DNA of 64,000 bases from positions 8,300,501 through 8,364,500 of the forward strand of contig NZ_CP071091.1 in NCBI RefSeq assembly GCF_017301635.1. Reading direction: 5' to 3'. The notes under the pieces were generated by a model. It searched no databases, had not been told where the DNA came from, and was given only the letters and a program-made list of their open reading frames with translations. The translations under genes and the position numbers were made by a program. How positions within the stretch are numbered: the stretch's first letter is position 1; each line of letters opens with the position of its first letter. Shown here in pieces: positions 25,212-34,261 of the stretch. This DNA is from Myxococcus landrumus (GTDB lineage: Bacteria; Myxococcota; Myxococcia; Myxococcales; Myxococcaceae).

Positions 25212-26858
25212 CTACCGGACGGTCCACGTCACCACGCCGCCACAGGTGCTGGCGCCGTAGCAGCCCGCGCGGAGCTGGTAGGTGCCGCCCGCGCCCGGAG
25301 GCACGGTGTAGCTGGCGTAGGAGAGCAGGCCGCAGGCGTCGTCGCTGCTCGTCACCTGCTGGCCCGCGCTGTTGTACAGACGCAGGACGGTGTCTCCCGT
25401 GCCAGAGGCGCCCGGCTCCGTGCAGGTGCCGAAGGAGACGCTCTGGCCCTCCGTCAGGGGGAGGTCCTGGTTCGTGGTGTTCGCCATCGCGTGGCCCGTG
25501 TCGCTGGCGGAGAACTCGAGCGAGCCCCGGGTGGGGGCGGGTCCGGTGGACGTCAGCGTCCAGGCCACGGTGCCGGAGCAGGACTCGGCGGAGTAGCAGC
25601 CCGCGCGAATCTCGTACGCGCCCGCGATGGTCGCGGTGAAGGACAGGTGGGAGCCTCGGCCGCCGCAGCCGTCATCGTTGGCGGCGACCTGGGTGCCGCC
25701 CGGGCCGAACAGGCGCAGGAAGGAGTCCCCGGTGATGGCGGCGCCCGTGACGCCGCAGGTGCCCAGGGTGATTTTCTGTCCCGCCGTCAGCGTCACCGTC
25801 TTGTTCGTGGTGTTGAACGTGGCGCTGGAGGTGTTGGAGGCGGTGAAGGTGAAGGAGGTGCCGCCCGTGGGCGGCGGGCCGGAGCCACACAGCCGCGTGC
25901 TGGTGGACGCCTGGCAGAGCGCGTCGACGGCGGGGCGCACGTAGGTGATGTCCTCGCCATCGCAGCCCGTCTCCGAGCAGGTGTTGACGACGTAGCATCC
26001 CCCTCGCGAGACGTAGTCCTTCGAGCCGCGCACCAGGATGCCGGCCACCGTGTGGCTCTCCACGTCGTAGACGCCCGAGCCGGAGTTGCCGCCGAAGGTG
26101 TCCGTGTTGGCGACGAAGTAGTCCAGCGTGCCCGCGCGGCCGTCGCGCACCTTGCCGCCCGAATCAATCTTGAAGGGGATGCCGCTGCCGGAGCCGATGA
26201 CCGCGATGTTCGCGCTCACGGCCAGCGCGGTGTTGCCGGGGCGGATGGGCGCGGGCTCGAAGCGGGGCGCGGCGGAGCGGTCCAGCTTGATGATGGCGTA
26301 GTCCAGCGTGCGGCCTCCGGAGGTCGCATCCCGGCGAACGACGATGGAGCGGCAGGAGAAGATGTCCTCCGTCGTCACCGTCTGCAGCGCGGTGGCGGAC
26401 GTCCGGTAGAAGTTGAAGACGAAGCGGGTGTCCGCGCAGTCGGTCGCGTTCTCGATGCAGTGGCCGGCCGTCAGCACCAGGTCATCGTCGATGAGCGTGC
26501 CGGAGCACCACGCGGGCGCCGGGTCGTCGCGGAAGCGCTGGTCGCTGCACAGGCCCTCCGCCGCGCCCAGGGTGTCGCCGTTGAAGGTGACGTTGTTCGG
26601 GTCGCGGGTGTTGATGGACTCCGGAAACATCAGCGCCACGGTGGAGCGCCTCGCGCGCTCTTGCAGCAGCGCGTCCGCGTGCGCGTAGACGTCCGTGCGG
26701 TCGTCGTTGCCGTAGACCACCGGGTGCTCGCCGGCGCCTGTCTCCGGTGCTTCTTCTCCCGGCGGTGACTCGGGGCCGGGGGCGCAGGCCGCGAGGGCGA
26801 AGGTACACATCAGCGCGCCAAGCAGAATCCTGGCGGCGCCGTTCCGGGGGGGATGCAT
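25212..26858 (-). CDS. Trypsin-like serine protease lipoprotein with two C-terminal PPC-type domains
   Basis: The 548-residue protein starts at ATG 26858 (AGGAG 10 bp upstream) with a lipoprotein signal (LAAC, Cys 24). The trypsin-fold domain (about 60-300) has the full triad: His in 'LTAGHC', Asp in 'TLDYAIIKL' and nucleophile Ser in 'FGGNSGSGV'. Two tandem pre-peptidase C-terminal-like beta domains follow (about 330-435 and 445-548). Both have 'GTC', 'GDSFLRLF/GDTVLRLY', 'NDDGCG/SDDACG' and 'RAGCYS/RAGCYG' motifs. It is an extracellular or surface protease, fitting the predatory, proteolytic life of the group. The tandem PPC domains probably bind substrate or surface polymers. Confidence 0.85.
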   Translation of the reverse strand: MHPPRNGAARILLGALMCTFALAACAPGPESPPGEEAPETGAGEHPVVYGNDDRTDVYAHADALLQERARRSTVALMFPESINTRDPNNVTFNGDTLGAAEGLCSDQRFRDDPAPAWCSGTLIDDDLVLTAGHCIENATDCADTRFVFNFYRTSATALQTVTTEDIFSCRSIVVRRDATSGGRTLDYAIIKLDRSAAPRFEPAPIRPGNTALAVSANIAVIGSGSGIPFKIDSGGKVRDGRAGTLDYFVANTDTFGGNSGSGVYDVESHTVAGILVRGSKDYVSRGGCYVVNTCSETGCDGEDITYVRPAVDALCQASTSTRLCGSGPPPTGGTSFTFTASNTSSATFNTTNKTVTLTAGQKITLGTCGVTGAAITGDSFLRLFGPGGTQVAANDDGCGGRGSHLSFTATIAGAYEIRAGCYSAESCSGTVAWTLTSTGPAPTRGSLEFSASDTGHAMANTTNQDLPLTEGQSVSFGTCTEPGASGTGDTVLRLYNSAGQQVTSSDDACGLLSYASYTVPPGAGGTYQLRAGCYGASTCGGVVTWTVR

Positions 26859-26910
26859 GTGAAGACGACTCCTGATGAGGGGACTGGATGCCTGCCCCGG
26901 GGGGCGAGCG

Positions 26911-26934
26911 CGCCCACTATAGGTGAGGTGGGCG
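26911..26934 (-). terminator. Hairpin after the SpoIIAA-like gene
   Basis: CGCCCAC (26911-26917) and GTGGGCG (26928-26934) form a 7-bp perfect stem in the 105-bp gap between the SpoIIAA-like gene and the protease gene. Confidence 0.4.
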
Positions 26935-26963
26935 AGCGAGGGCACGAGGCCCGGCCAGCAGGC

Positions 26964-27341
26964 TCAGTCCGCGTCAGGGTCGCGCAGCCACGCGATGGCT
27001 TCCTGCCGCGTCTCGAAGGTGCGCGTGGGGATGGTCAGCATCGCTCGCTTGGTCATCCGCCACGCCTGGAGGCCGGACGGAGCGTCGGTGACGACTCGCG
27101 CGGAGCGCTTCATTCCGTGCAGCTGCGCGTACGCGTTGAGCGCCGCCATGGAGGCCACGACATCCGTGGGCATGACCCGGAGCTGGGACTGGTCCACCAG
27201 CGCCGACCACTCTCCCGCGAAGCCAACAATCGCCTTCTTCACCGCTGTCAGGTACTCCGACAGGTCAGCGGAGGTGACTTGGGAGGGATAGACGACCTCG
27301 AGGATTCGGTCCTGCTCGTGAACGGTGATCTGAAAGGGCAT
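26964..27341 (-). CDS. SpoIIAA/STAS-like domain protein
   Basis: This 125-residue cytosolic protein has the alternating beta/alpha pattern of the STAS-SEC14-like SpoIIAA group: starting strand 'ILEVVYPSQVTSADL', helix 'EYLTAVKKAI', strand 'EWSALVDQSQL', long helix 'VASMAALNAYAQLHG' and strand 'SARVVTDAPSG'. It is close to the family's usual 120-130 residues. The role is unknown. Relatives are predicted small-ligand or membrane-associated proteins and need not act as anti-sigma antagonists, and no anti-sigma or kinase partner is adjacent. It is the first gene of the minus-strand block ending with the protease. Confidence 0.6.
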   Translation of the reverse strand: MPFQITVHEQDRILEVVYPSQVTSADLSEYLTAVKKAIVGFAGEWSALVDQSQLRVMPTDVVASMAALNAYAQLHGMKRSARVVTDAPSGLQAWRMTKRAMLTIPTRTFETRQEAIAWLRDPDAD

Positions 27342-27424
27342 GGGCGGTGACGGCTCCGAGGGCGCGCCATCCTAGCCGCTGCCGGTGACCCCAGATACCA
27401 GACGCTTCACCGGCACTAAAGGGG

Positions 27425-27473
27425 GGTGGGTCCTCCCTCGCTGTCGGGAAGCGCCGGGAATGTCAGACCCACC
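27425..27473. promoter_or_regulatory. Inverted repeat in the divergent gap
   Basis: GGTGGGTC (27425-27432) and GACCCACC (27466-27473) are perfect inverted repeats 33 bp apart between the SpoIIAA-like gene (minus) and a small secreted protein (plus). It could be a hairpin or a looping operator; nothing in sequence decides. Confidence 0.3.
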
Positions 27474-27557
27474 GGCTAGTGACGTCCGGGCCGTCGAGCC
27501 GCTACGGGCCGCGTCGCAGGGCGTGGCCGGGGCGGTTCGAACCGGCCTGGGGGATTC

Positions 27558-27902
27558 ATGAACAGGAAGCTGTGCATCCTGGGCGCGGTGCTGGGCACCG
27601 TGCCGGGGTTTGTACCGGACGTATCCAACCCCGTGGCGATGGGAGTGAAGGAGCCACGGCGGGAAGCGCGCGCCGCCTCGCGTGACACCAAGGCGGCACA
27701 CACGAAGGAAGTGGTGGAGCACCCGTCGACGTCGACGGAGGTGGAGCCAAGAGGCCACACGAGGTCCGCGCGAGAGCCGGAGGTGCCGATTCATCCGTGC
27801 GAGCTGAAGACGGTGGTGAAGGTCCCCTGCGACGAGACGCAGGAGCTGTGTGAGTTCACTTATTGGGAGTGTCCGGCAGCGGTGAATCCGCTGCGGGCCT
27901 GA
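27558..27902 (+). CDS. Small secreted cysteine-containing protein
   Basis: The 114-residue protein has a short signal-peptide-like N-terminus (MNRKLCILGAVLGTVPG) followed by a polar, charged stretch. A C-terminal patch holds four cysteines ('HPCELKTVVKVPCDETQELCEFTYWEC'; the span is residues about 80-107), which could make two disulfides or bind a metal. No family is recognised. The Cys in 'RKLC' lacks the preceding lipobox consensus. A strong terminator follows at 27941-27982, so it is a single-gene unit. Coding potential is moderate. Confidence 0.55.
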   Translation: MNRKLCILGAVLGTVPGFVPDVSNPVAMGVKEPRREARAASRDTKAAHTKEVVEHPSTSTEVEPRGHTRSAREPEVPIHPCELKTVVKVPCDETQELCEFTYWECPAAVNPLRA

Positions 27903-27940
27903 GCAGCAAGCCAGACGCGCCATGAGCGCGTCGGCACGCC

Positions 27941-27982
27941 GCGTGAAGGGTGGGCCCGTCGAATGGGGCCGGCCCTTCACGC
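27941..27982 (+). terminator. Terminator of the small secreted protein gene
   Basis: GCGTGAAGGG (27941-27950) pairs perfectly with CCCTTCACGC (27973-27982); the loop contains a secondary GGGCC/GGCCC pairing. Confidence 0.6.
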
Positions 27983-28097
27983 CGGTGTCGTCCCGGAGCC
28001 GCGAAGAGGCCCGGTGTCGCACCGTGTTGCCGGGGTCGTCACGAGCGCTCGACGAGGCCGTGACGCGCACCTGGGAGCGTGCCGAGGAGATTTCATC

Positions 28098-29087
28098 ATG
28101 AGAACCGAGATTCATTCCGTTCAACCCGTGACGCACGCCGCCTGGAGCGCGGACCCCTTGGTGGGGCAGGTGCTGCACGGCCGTTTCCAGGTGTTGGCGC
28201 CGCTGGGCGTCGAGGGGCCGGTGCGCCTGTACCGCGCCCTCCAGCTCCCCGCGCGGCGCGAGGTGGTGCTGCGAGTGTTGAGCACTTCGTCTTCGGAGGG
28301 AGAAGCACAGCGGGCATTTCTTCAGGAGGCCCGGGGCGCCGCGCGGCTGGGGCATCCGAACACCGTCACCGTGCTCGATGCCGGACGGACGGACGATGGC
28401 ACCGTGTACGTCGCCATGGAGTGGGTGCAGGGCCGCACGTTGGCGGAGCAGCTCGCGGCGGGGCCGCTGGCGTGGGAGCAGGCGGTGGCGCTGGCGCGAG
28501 GCGTGGGGCGTTCCCTGCGCCACGCTCACCAGCGGGGCGTGGTGCACGGCGAGGTGTCCTCGTCGAACGTCCTGCTGGTGACGGATGGGGAGCACCTGCA
28601 CGTGAAGGTGCGAGGCTTCGGCCGGGCCCGGCCTGTCGCCGCGAAGACGGAGCACCTCTCGGTGCGAGGCGCCACGGAGGGCGGGGTGTTGCCGGACGCT
28701 CCCGCGTACATGGCGCCGGAGCGCGCGCGCCACGTGGTGGACGCGAGCGGTGACGTCTATTCGCTGGGCGTGGTGCTGTACGAGATGCTGGTGGGGCGCG
28801 TGCCCTTCGTGTCGGAGGACCCGCTGGAGCTGGTCTTCGCCCACCACAAGGAGCTGCCGCCGCGCTTCGCCGAGCTTCGCCCGGACCTGGACATCCCCGC
28901 CGCCGTGGAGGCCGTGGTCCGTCGTTGTCTGGAGAAGCAGCCCGAGCAGCGCTTCGCCTCCATGGATGCGGCGCTGGAGGCGCTGCGGGAGGTGGGCGGC
29001 GAAGGACACGTGCACGCCTCGGTGAGCGAGCTTCGGGCTCCAGCGCCCCGGTGGGTCTCGGCCGTCACGGGCCTCTTCCGGGACTGA
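28098..29087 (+). CDS. Ser/Thr kinase-fold pseudokinase
   Basis: The 329-residue protein has a complete protein-kinase fold outline: N-lobe from about 28, conserved alpha-C Glu 77, 'YMAPERA' APE motif near 195, and 'GDVYSLGVVLYEMLVGRVPF'. All three catalytic positions are lost. The VAIK Lys is Arg 59 (VVLRVL), HRDLKxxN is HGEVSSSN (Asp replaced by Glu 142, Lys by Ser), and DFG is GFG (163-165). It should not transfer phosphate and may act as a scaffold or allosteric partner. No transmembrane segment follows the kinase domain, unlike many myxobacterial kinases. It converges, 21 bp between stops, on a large kinase fusion whose own kinase domain is intact. ATG 28098 is the first plausible start. 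Confidence 0.8.
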   Translation: MRTEIHSVQPVTHAAWSADPLVGQVLHGRFQVLAPLGVEGPVRLYRALQLPARREVVLRVLSTSSSEGEAQRAFLQEARGAARLGHPNTVTVLDAGRTDDGTVYVAMEWVQGRTLAEQLAAGPLAWEQAVALARGVGRSLRHAHQRGVVHGEVSSSNVLLVTDGEHLHVKVRGFGRARPVAAKTEHLSVRGATEGGVLPDAPAYMAPERARHVVDASGDVYSLGVVLYEMLVGRVPFVSEDPLELVFAHHKELPPRFAELRPDLDIPAAVEAVVRRCLEKQPEQRFASMDAALEALREVGGEGHVHASVSELRAPAPRWVSAVTGLFRD

Positions 29088-29108
29088 ACCTCCAGGGTTC
29101 ATCAATCG

Positions 29109-32100
29109 TTAATGCTCCTCCAGATGTGAGGAGGGGCCCGAGCGGGGCAGGGTGACGGTGAAGGTGGCGCCCTGCCCCGGGGTGCTCTCCACCTGGATGG
29201 TGCCCCCCAGGGCCCGCACGATTTCGCGGGCAATCCACAGGCCCAGGCCGAAGCCGCCGTAGTGGCGCACGGACACGGCGCGCTCGAAGCGCTCGAAGAT
29301 GCGCGACAGGTCCTCCTCGGCGATGCCCATGCCGTGGTCTCGCACCCGCAGCCGCGCGAGCCCCTCCTGCTCTCTCAGGGAGATTTCGATGGGCCGGCCC
29401 GCGCCGTACTTCATCGCGTTGGACAGCAGGTTCGCCACCACCTGCTCCAGTCGCAGGGCATCCCACTGGCCGATGAGCGGGTGGTCGGGCGCATCGAAGC
29501 GCACCGGACAGCCCGCGTGGACGAAGGACTCCCGGCTCCGCTCGAGCTGACCGCGCATCAGGGCCACCAGGTCCACGGGGGAGAGCGCCACGTCCAACTG
29601 CCCCTGGGAGATTCGGGAGATGTCCAGGAGGTCGTTCACCAGCCGCCCCAGCCGCTGGGTCTGCGCGTTGGCGGACTCCAGTCGGGCGGAGAGCCTCTCC
29701 TTCGGCAGGGGCGTGTCGGTGGTGGCCTGGGACCGGAGTCCCTGGAGGTGAAGCTGGAGCGAGGTGAGGGGCGTCTTCAGCTCGTGCGCGGCGATGGAGA
29801 GGAAGTCGTCGCGCAGGCGCACCGCTTCCTGCTCGGCGCGGTAGAGGCGGCCCTGCTCCTCCGAGAGCGCGGCGATGCGCGCGAAGTTCTCCGCGTTCTC
29901 CAGCGCCGCTCCGGCCAGCACTGTGACGAACGCGGCCAGGCGCTCCTCGGGCTCGCCGAACAACGCGTCCACCTGTCGATGCGTGGCCACCACGCAAGCC
30001 ACCGTCTTGCCTCGCACCTGGATGGGGGCGCAGAGCAGGGAGCGCACGCCGAGCAGCTCCATGCTCTCGCTCACGCCACCGGGGAGGCCCTGGCCCAGCG
30101 CGGTGATGTGGCCCGACTCCAGCGCGCGGGAGATGGCGCCGCGGCTCAAGCCCAGGCGTGCCGCGTCCTCGTCGGTGGAGAGCTGTCGCGGGTCCACCAC
30201 CACGCAGTCCTCGGCGCGCAGCAGCTCGCGCATCGACTCGCGCGCGGCCTCGAACACCGCCTCGCAGGACAGCGCGGAGGCCAGCCGACGCCCCGCCTCC
30301 AGCACGCGCGGGAAGAGGTCCACCATGGAGAGCGTGCGGGTGCCTCCGGGCGTCGCCACCTCGGGCGAGAGTCCGGACTCCAGCTCCTCCAGCTCACGCG
30401 TGGCCGACGCCAGGTCCTCCGCCGCGTCGGGCAGGCCCAGCGCTTGACCCAGCTCGCCGCGCGCCTTGAGCGTCAGCGCGCGCTCGTGCCGCATCTGCTG
30501 GGCCTCGGCCACTTGCAGGGACTGCTCCAGCCAGCGCCGCGCGCGCCGAGGGTGTCCTCGCAGGGCGGCCACCAGGCCCCGCTCGCGCAAGGCTCGCGGC
30601 AGGTTGTTGCGGTAGGCACGCGCCAGCGAATGGGCGCGCCGTGCCGTGTCCTCGGCCTGTTTGAGCAGGGCCTCGCGACGGGCGGCCGCCAGGGGGGAGG
30701 TGGCCTCCGCGAGCTTTCGCCGCGCGGTGGCGAGCAGCGGGAGGATGGGGGCCAGGAAGTCGTGGCGTGGATGAGGGCGCGAGACCAGTCGCGCGGCGCG
30801 CTCCAGCAGCTCCACGGCTCCCGCGAAGTCACCTCGGCGCATCCGCACCAGGGCCTCGGCCTGGAGCACCCCCGAGTGGCTGTGGGGGTCCGCCGGGTCG
30901 GGGTTGGACAGCTCGTCCGCGAGCAGCGTGTCCGGAATCTTCCCGTCCGACGCCTTGGCCCAGGCCTCCAACCCCAGGCGCAGCGAGTAGCGGTCTCCTC
31001 GCGCGATGGCCGAGGCGTGCAGCCGCTGGCTGGTCTCCAGCGACTCGCGCAGCCGGCCCAACCGGTAGAGGGACAGCGCGATGTGGAACGCGGCGTTGTT
31101 CACCTCCCAGGGGTCTCCGGTGCGGTCCAGCAGTTGAATCGCCTGCGTGCACTTGTCGATGCACTCGTGGAAGCGCGAGGCGCCGTAGCAGGCGAGGCCA
31201 TAGAAGTGCAGCGACTGGCCCTGGCCCCAGACGTCGTCCTGCTCCTGTCTCAGCGTCAGGGACTTCTCCGCGTAGACGAAGGCGCGGCGGAACCAAGGCA
31301 GGGTGCACATCGCGGGCGAGTGCTCCGAGTACGCCTGCGCCAGCTCGGGCGTGGAGGGATATCGCTCCGCGAGGTTCATCTCGCGCAAGTGCGCCCACAG
31401 CACGGCCTCCTGCGCGCGCCGGTACCAGTAGCCATAGGCCAGCCGGCTGTAGATGCGCACCGCCAGGAGGTCCTGCTCTCCCTCTCTCAGCGCCCTGCGC
31501 GCGAGGAACCAGCGCGGCGCCACCGTGTGCGCCACCTGCGTCAGCACCTCCCAGGCCGCGCCCGCGCGAGTGGGCAGCCCTCGTCCAGGCACCCAGCGCC
31601 CCATCAGCTTCAGCCCCTGCTCCAACGCGGCGATGGCCTCGACGAAGTCACCGCGCTTGAAGGCGAGCTCCCCCATCCGCCCCAGGACGCGTGCCCGCTC
31701 CATGCGGTCCCTCGCCAGCGACAGGGCCCGCTCGAGCTGTTGGCGTGATTCGGTGTACTGGCCTCGCAGCATGAGGACCTGGCCCAGGCCCGATGCGATG
31801 CGAAAGCGGGTGCCCGGGTCCGCGCCCGCCGCGCCGCGTTCGGCGATGCGGTAGTTCAGCTCCGCCGACTCCAGGCCGAAGCGATTGCGCGCCTGCTCCG
31901 CGGCCATCAGCGCGTGGGGCAGGGCCTGGGCTTCCTCTCCCGCGGCGTCGAAGTGATAGGCCAGCTCGAACGGGTCCAGCGGGAGCTGCTTCTCCGCCGA
32001 GCTCGCCGCCAGCCGGTGCAAGTCCCTCCGCTGCTGCGCGGTCAGCATGTCCAGCAACACCTCGCGCAGCTTGTCGTGGACGAAGGTGTAGCGCGTGCCT

Positions 32101-34079
32101 TCCTCCCACAGCATGTGCCGGCGCCGAGGCTCCTCCAGCGCCGCGCTCACCTCCTCCGGGGTGGCCCCCGACAGCGCCTCCAGGCGGGAGCGCTCGAAGG
32201 ACTTGCCCAGCACCGCGCCCACCGAGAGCATCCGCCGCGCGGCGAGGGGCAGCAGGCGCAAGCGGCGCACGAGCAGCGAAGCCGCCTGCCGCGACGAGCG
32301 CGCTTGCACCAGGGCGTCCTTCCGCACCTGCCACCCCGTGGCACCCGGCACCAACACCTCGTCCTCCACCAGCCCGTGCAGCACCGCGTTCGCCATGAAC
32401 GGATTGCCCGAGGACAACCGCGCCACCAGGGCGAGGGCCTCTGGAGGCAGCGCGCCGGCCATGGACTCCGCGAGGCGCGTGACGTCCTGGGCATCGAAGG
32501 CGTTCAGCCGCAGGTGCGCGGTGGGCACAATCCTGCGCAGCACGTGCGACGGCGCGAGGTCCTCGCCCCGGAAGGCCGCCACCACGAGGACGCGCCCCCG
32601 GCCCTGGTGCCTTGCTTGAGACCAGGTCTCCAGCGCGCGCAGCGTCAGTGCATCCGCCCATTGGCAGTCATCCAGCATCACGACGGCGGGCGCGTCCTGG
32701 GTTCCCAGGGCACTCAACAGCTCGGTGAGCGCCCAGATGACCCGGTTCTCTCCCAGCGACTCGGGCCCCAGGGCTCGCGTGGGCAGGCGGAAGTTCGGAC
32801 ACAACAGCGGCGCCAGTTGCGGCAGCACCGAGCACACGCCCGTCTCCTGTCCCGCGAGGTTGTCGCGCACGGCCCGCGCGAGCTCGGGCCTGGATTGCAG
32901 GACGGGCGTGAGCGTGGTGGCCACGCTCGTGACCAGGTGGAAGGGATGTCGCGCGACCTGGTCCTGGGCCTGTCCTTGGAGGACCCAGGCGTGGCTCCGC
33001 GTGGCTCGCGCCGCGAACTCCTCCAGCAGGCGGCTCTTGCCTCCACCGGACTCGGCCTCCACCAGCACGAGCCGGCCGGGGTCCGTCCTCGTCGCCTCCA
33101 GCTCCTGCTCCAGCGTGGCCAGCTCCAGGTTTCGGCCGACAAACGACGGCTCGGTGAGGCTGTGCCGCGTGTCGCGGGCTCCCGTGACGAGCGCGGGCTC
33201 CGGCTGTCCGTGCCCGAGTGCGTCCTCCAGCTCCATCAGGTCCGCGAGCACGGAGCGGGCCGACTGGTAGCGGTCCGACGGGTCCGTCTGGAGCAGGCGG
33301 GAGATGAGCTCTTCGAGCGCGCGGGGGACATCCACGCCCAGGGCGCGCAGTCGGGGTCTCGCGATGAGGTGCTGGCGCAGCACCTCGCCCACGGAGTCGC
33401 CCGAGAAGGCGGGGCCTCCGAAGAGGGCCTCGAAGAGGACGACTCCCGCGGAGTACAGGTCGGACGTGGCCTCCACGGGCCGGTGCAGCAGGCCGGACTG
33501 CTCCGGCGACAGGTAGCGCGCGGTGCCCACCGGCAGGTTCTTCGAGGACGGGTCCAGCCGCTCGCTTCGCGCGAGGCCAAAGTCAATCAGCGTGGCGTGG
33601 GAGAGGGGCTCGCCGGAGACGATGAGGTTGGAGGGCTTCACGTCGCGGTGGAGGACGCCGTGGCGATGGACCTCGGCCAGCGCGGACAGCAGGTCTCGCC
33701 CCAGCACAAGGGCCTCCGGGACACCGAGCGCGCCACGCGACAGGCGAGCCTCCAACGTCTCGCCCCGAAGCCAGGGTGTCACCAGGTACAGCCATTCACC
33801 CGAGGTCCCCACGTGCCGCGCGGGAAGGATGAACGGGCTGTCGAGCCGGGCGAGCACCTCCGCCTCGTGCTCCAGCCGGTGTCGTGCCGCTGGAATCAGC
33901 GTGGTGGTGGAGGTCACCTTGATGGCGACGTGCTCGCCGGTGTGCAGGTCCACGCCGTCCCACGTCGCGATTCCCCGGCTGGTCTTGAGGCGCTGGGAGA
34001 GCTCGAAGCGGTTGCCCAGTCGGCGGCCGGACCGTGGCTCTTCCGGAGTGGCGTCGACGAATTGGAAGCCCCCTGCCAT
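29109..34079 (-). CDS. Ser/Thr kinase - AAA ATPase - TPR - GAF - histidine kinase fusion
   Basis: This 1656-residue signalling protein resembles the trifunctional serine/threonine kinase-ATPase-sensor histidine kinases of myxobacteria and cyanobacteria. The order is: active Ser/Thr kinase (about 25-290; Lys 54, HRDVKPSN at 144-151, DFG at 166-168); AAA-type ATPase with Walker A 'EAESGGGKS' (Lys 348) and later 'VVMLDDCQW'; a long alpha-solenoid/TPR-like region (about 680-1170); a GAF domain (about 1220-1380); and a HisKA domain with 'IAAHELKTP' (His about 1432). The HATPase domain has an intact N box 'NLLSNAMKYG', 'DHGMGIAEED' and 'GFGLGLWIAR'. No transmembrane segment is seen, so it is cytosolic. 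No response regulator is adjacent. ATG 34079 fits the kinase N-terminus. Confidence 0.88.
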   Translation of the reverse strand: MAGGFQFVDATPEEPRSGRRLGNRFELSQRLKTSRGIATWDGVDLHTGEHVAIKVTSTTTLIPAARHRLEHEAEVLARLDSPFILPARHVGTSGEWLYLVTPWLRGETLEARLSRGALGVPEALVLGRDLLSALAEVHRHGVLHRDVKPSNLIVSGEPLSHATLIDFGLARSERLDPSSKNLPVGTARYLSPEQSGLLHRPVEATSDLYSAGVVLFEALFGGPAFSGDSVGEVLRQHLIARPRLRALGVDVPRALEELISRLLQTDPSDRYQSARSVLADLMELEDALGHGQPEPALVTGARDTRHSLTEPSFVGRNLELATLEQELEATRTDPGRLVLVEAESGGGKSRLLEEFAARATRSHAWVLQGQAQDQVARHPFHLVTSVATTLTPVLQSRPELARAVRDNLAGQETGVCSVLPQLAPLLCPNFRLPTRALGPESLGENRVIWALTELLSALGTQDAPAVVMLDDCQWADALTLRALETWSQARHQGRGRVLVVAAFRGEDLAPSHVLRRIVPTAHLRLNAFDAQDVTRLAESMAGALPPEALALVARLSSGNPFMANAVLHGLVEDEVLVPGATGWQVRKDALVQARSSRQAASLLVRRLRLLPLAARRMLSVGAVLGKSFERSRLEALSGATPEEVSAALEEPRRRHMLWEEGTRYTFVHDKLREVLLDMLTAQQRRDLHRLAASSAEKQLPLDPFELAYHFDAAGEEAQALPHALMAAEQARNRFGLESAELNYRIAERGAAGADPGTRFRIASGLGQVLMLRGQYTESRQQLERALSLARDRMERARVLGRMGELAFKRGDFVEAIAALEQGLKLMGRWVPGRGLPTRAGAAWEVLTQVAHTVAPRWFLARRALREGEQDLLAVRIYSRLAYGYWYRRAQEAVLWAHLREMNLAERYPSTPELAQAYSEHSPAMCTLPWFRRAFVYAEKSLTLRQEQDDVWGQGQSLHFYGLACYGASRFHECIDKCTQAIQLLDRTGDPWEVNNAAFHIALSLYRLGRLRESLETSQRLHASAIARGDRYSLRLGLEAWAKASDGKIPDTLLADELSNPDPADPHSHSGVLQAEALVRMRRGDFAGAVELLERAARLVSRPHPRHDFLAPILPLLATARRKLAEATSPLAAARREALLKQAEDTARRAHSLARAYRNNLPRALRERGLVAALRGHPRRARRWLEQSLQVAEAQQMRHERALTLKARGELGQALGLPDAAEDLASATRELEELESGLSPEVATPGGTRTLSMVDLFPRVLEAGRRLASALSCEAVFEAARESMRELLRAEDCVVVDPRQLSTDEDAARLGLSRGAISRALESGHITALGQGLPGGVSESMELLGVRSLLCAPIQVRGKTVACVVATHRQVDALFGEPEERLAAFVTVLAGAALENAENFARIAALSEEQGRLYRAEQEAVRLRDDFLSIAAHELKTPLTSLQLHLQGLRSQATTDTPLPKERLSARLESANAQTQRLGRLVNDLLDISRISQGQLDVALSPVDLVALMRGQLERSRESFVHAGCPVRFDAPDHPLIGQWDALRLEQVVANLLSNAMKYGAGRPIEISLREQEGLARLRVRDHGMGIAEEDLSRIFERFERAVSVRHYGGFGLGLWIAREIVRALGGTIQVESTPGQGATFTVTLPRSGPSSHLEEH

Positions 34080-34197
34080 CGTGTGCCCCCGTCCTTCGAG
34101 CAACGTTGGGTGCAGGACGGCGCGCCGCCAAGGGAGGGGGTGCGCGAGCCCTGTCCAGCGGGCGGCGTGGCGGGCGCCTGTCCTTCCGGCACGTCGA

Positions 34198-34213
34198 TGG
34201 CACATGCTACGCC
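34198..34213 (+). promoter_or_regulatory. Candidate sigma-54 (-24/-12) promoter
   Basis: TGGCAC at 34198-34203 followed by GC at 34211-34212 gives the GG-N10-GC spacing of sigma-54 promoters. The -24 element is perfect and the -12 element is weak (ACGC in place of TTGC). A start near 34224 would leave a leader of about 38 nt before the secreted protein gene at 34262. Sigma-54 promoters are common in myxobacteria. Confidence 0.35.
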
Positions 34214-34261
34214 GGTGCGGAAACACCGCGCTCCCTCTCGACCCGACGAGGACACACCCCC

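Noticed and set aside
26964-27341. An anti-sigma-factor antagonist (SpoIIAA proper)
   Set aside because: The length and strand pattern fit the STAS-SEC14-like group, but no phospho-acceptor Ser motif or anti-sigma partner is evident.
29262-31748. An 828-codon plus-strand frame opposite the kinase fusion
   Set aside because: Antisense shadow: composition-biased, no signal or domain, and the minus strand has kinase and histidine-kinase motifs throughout.
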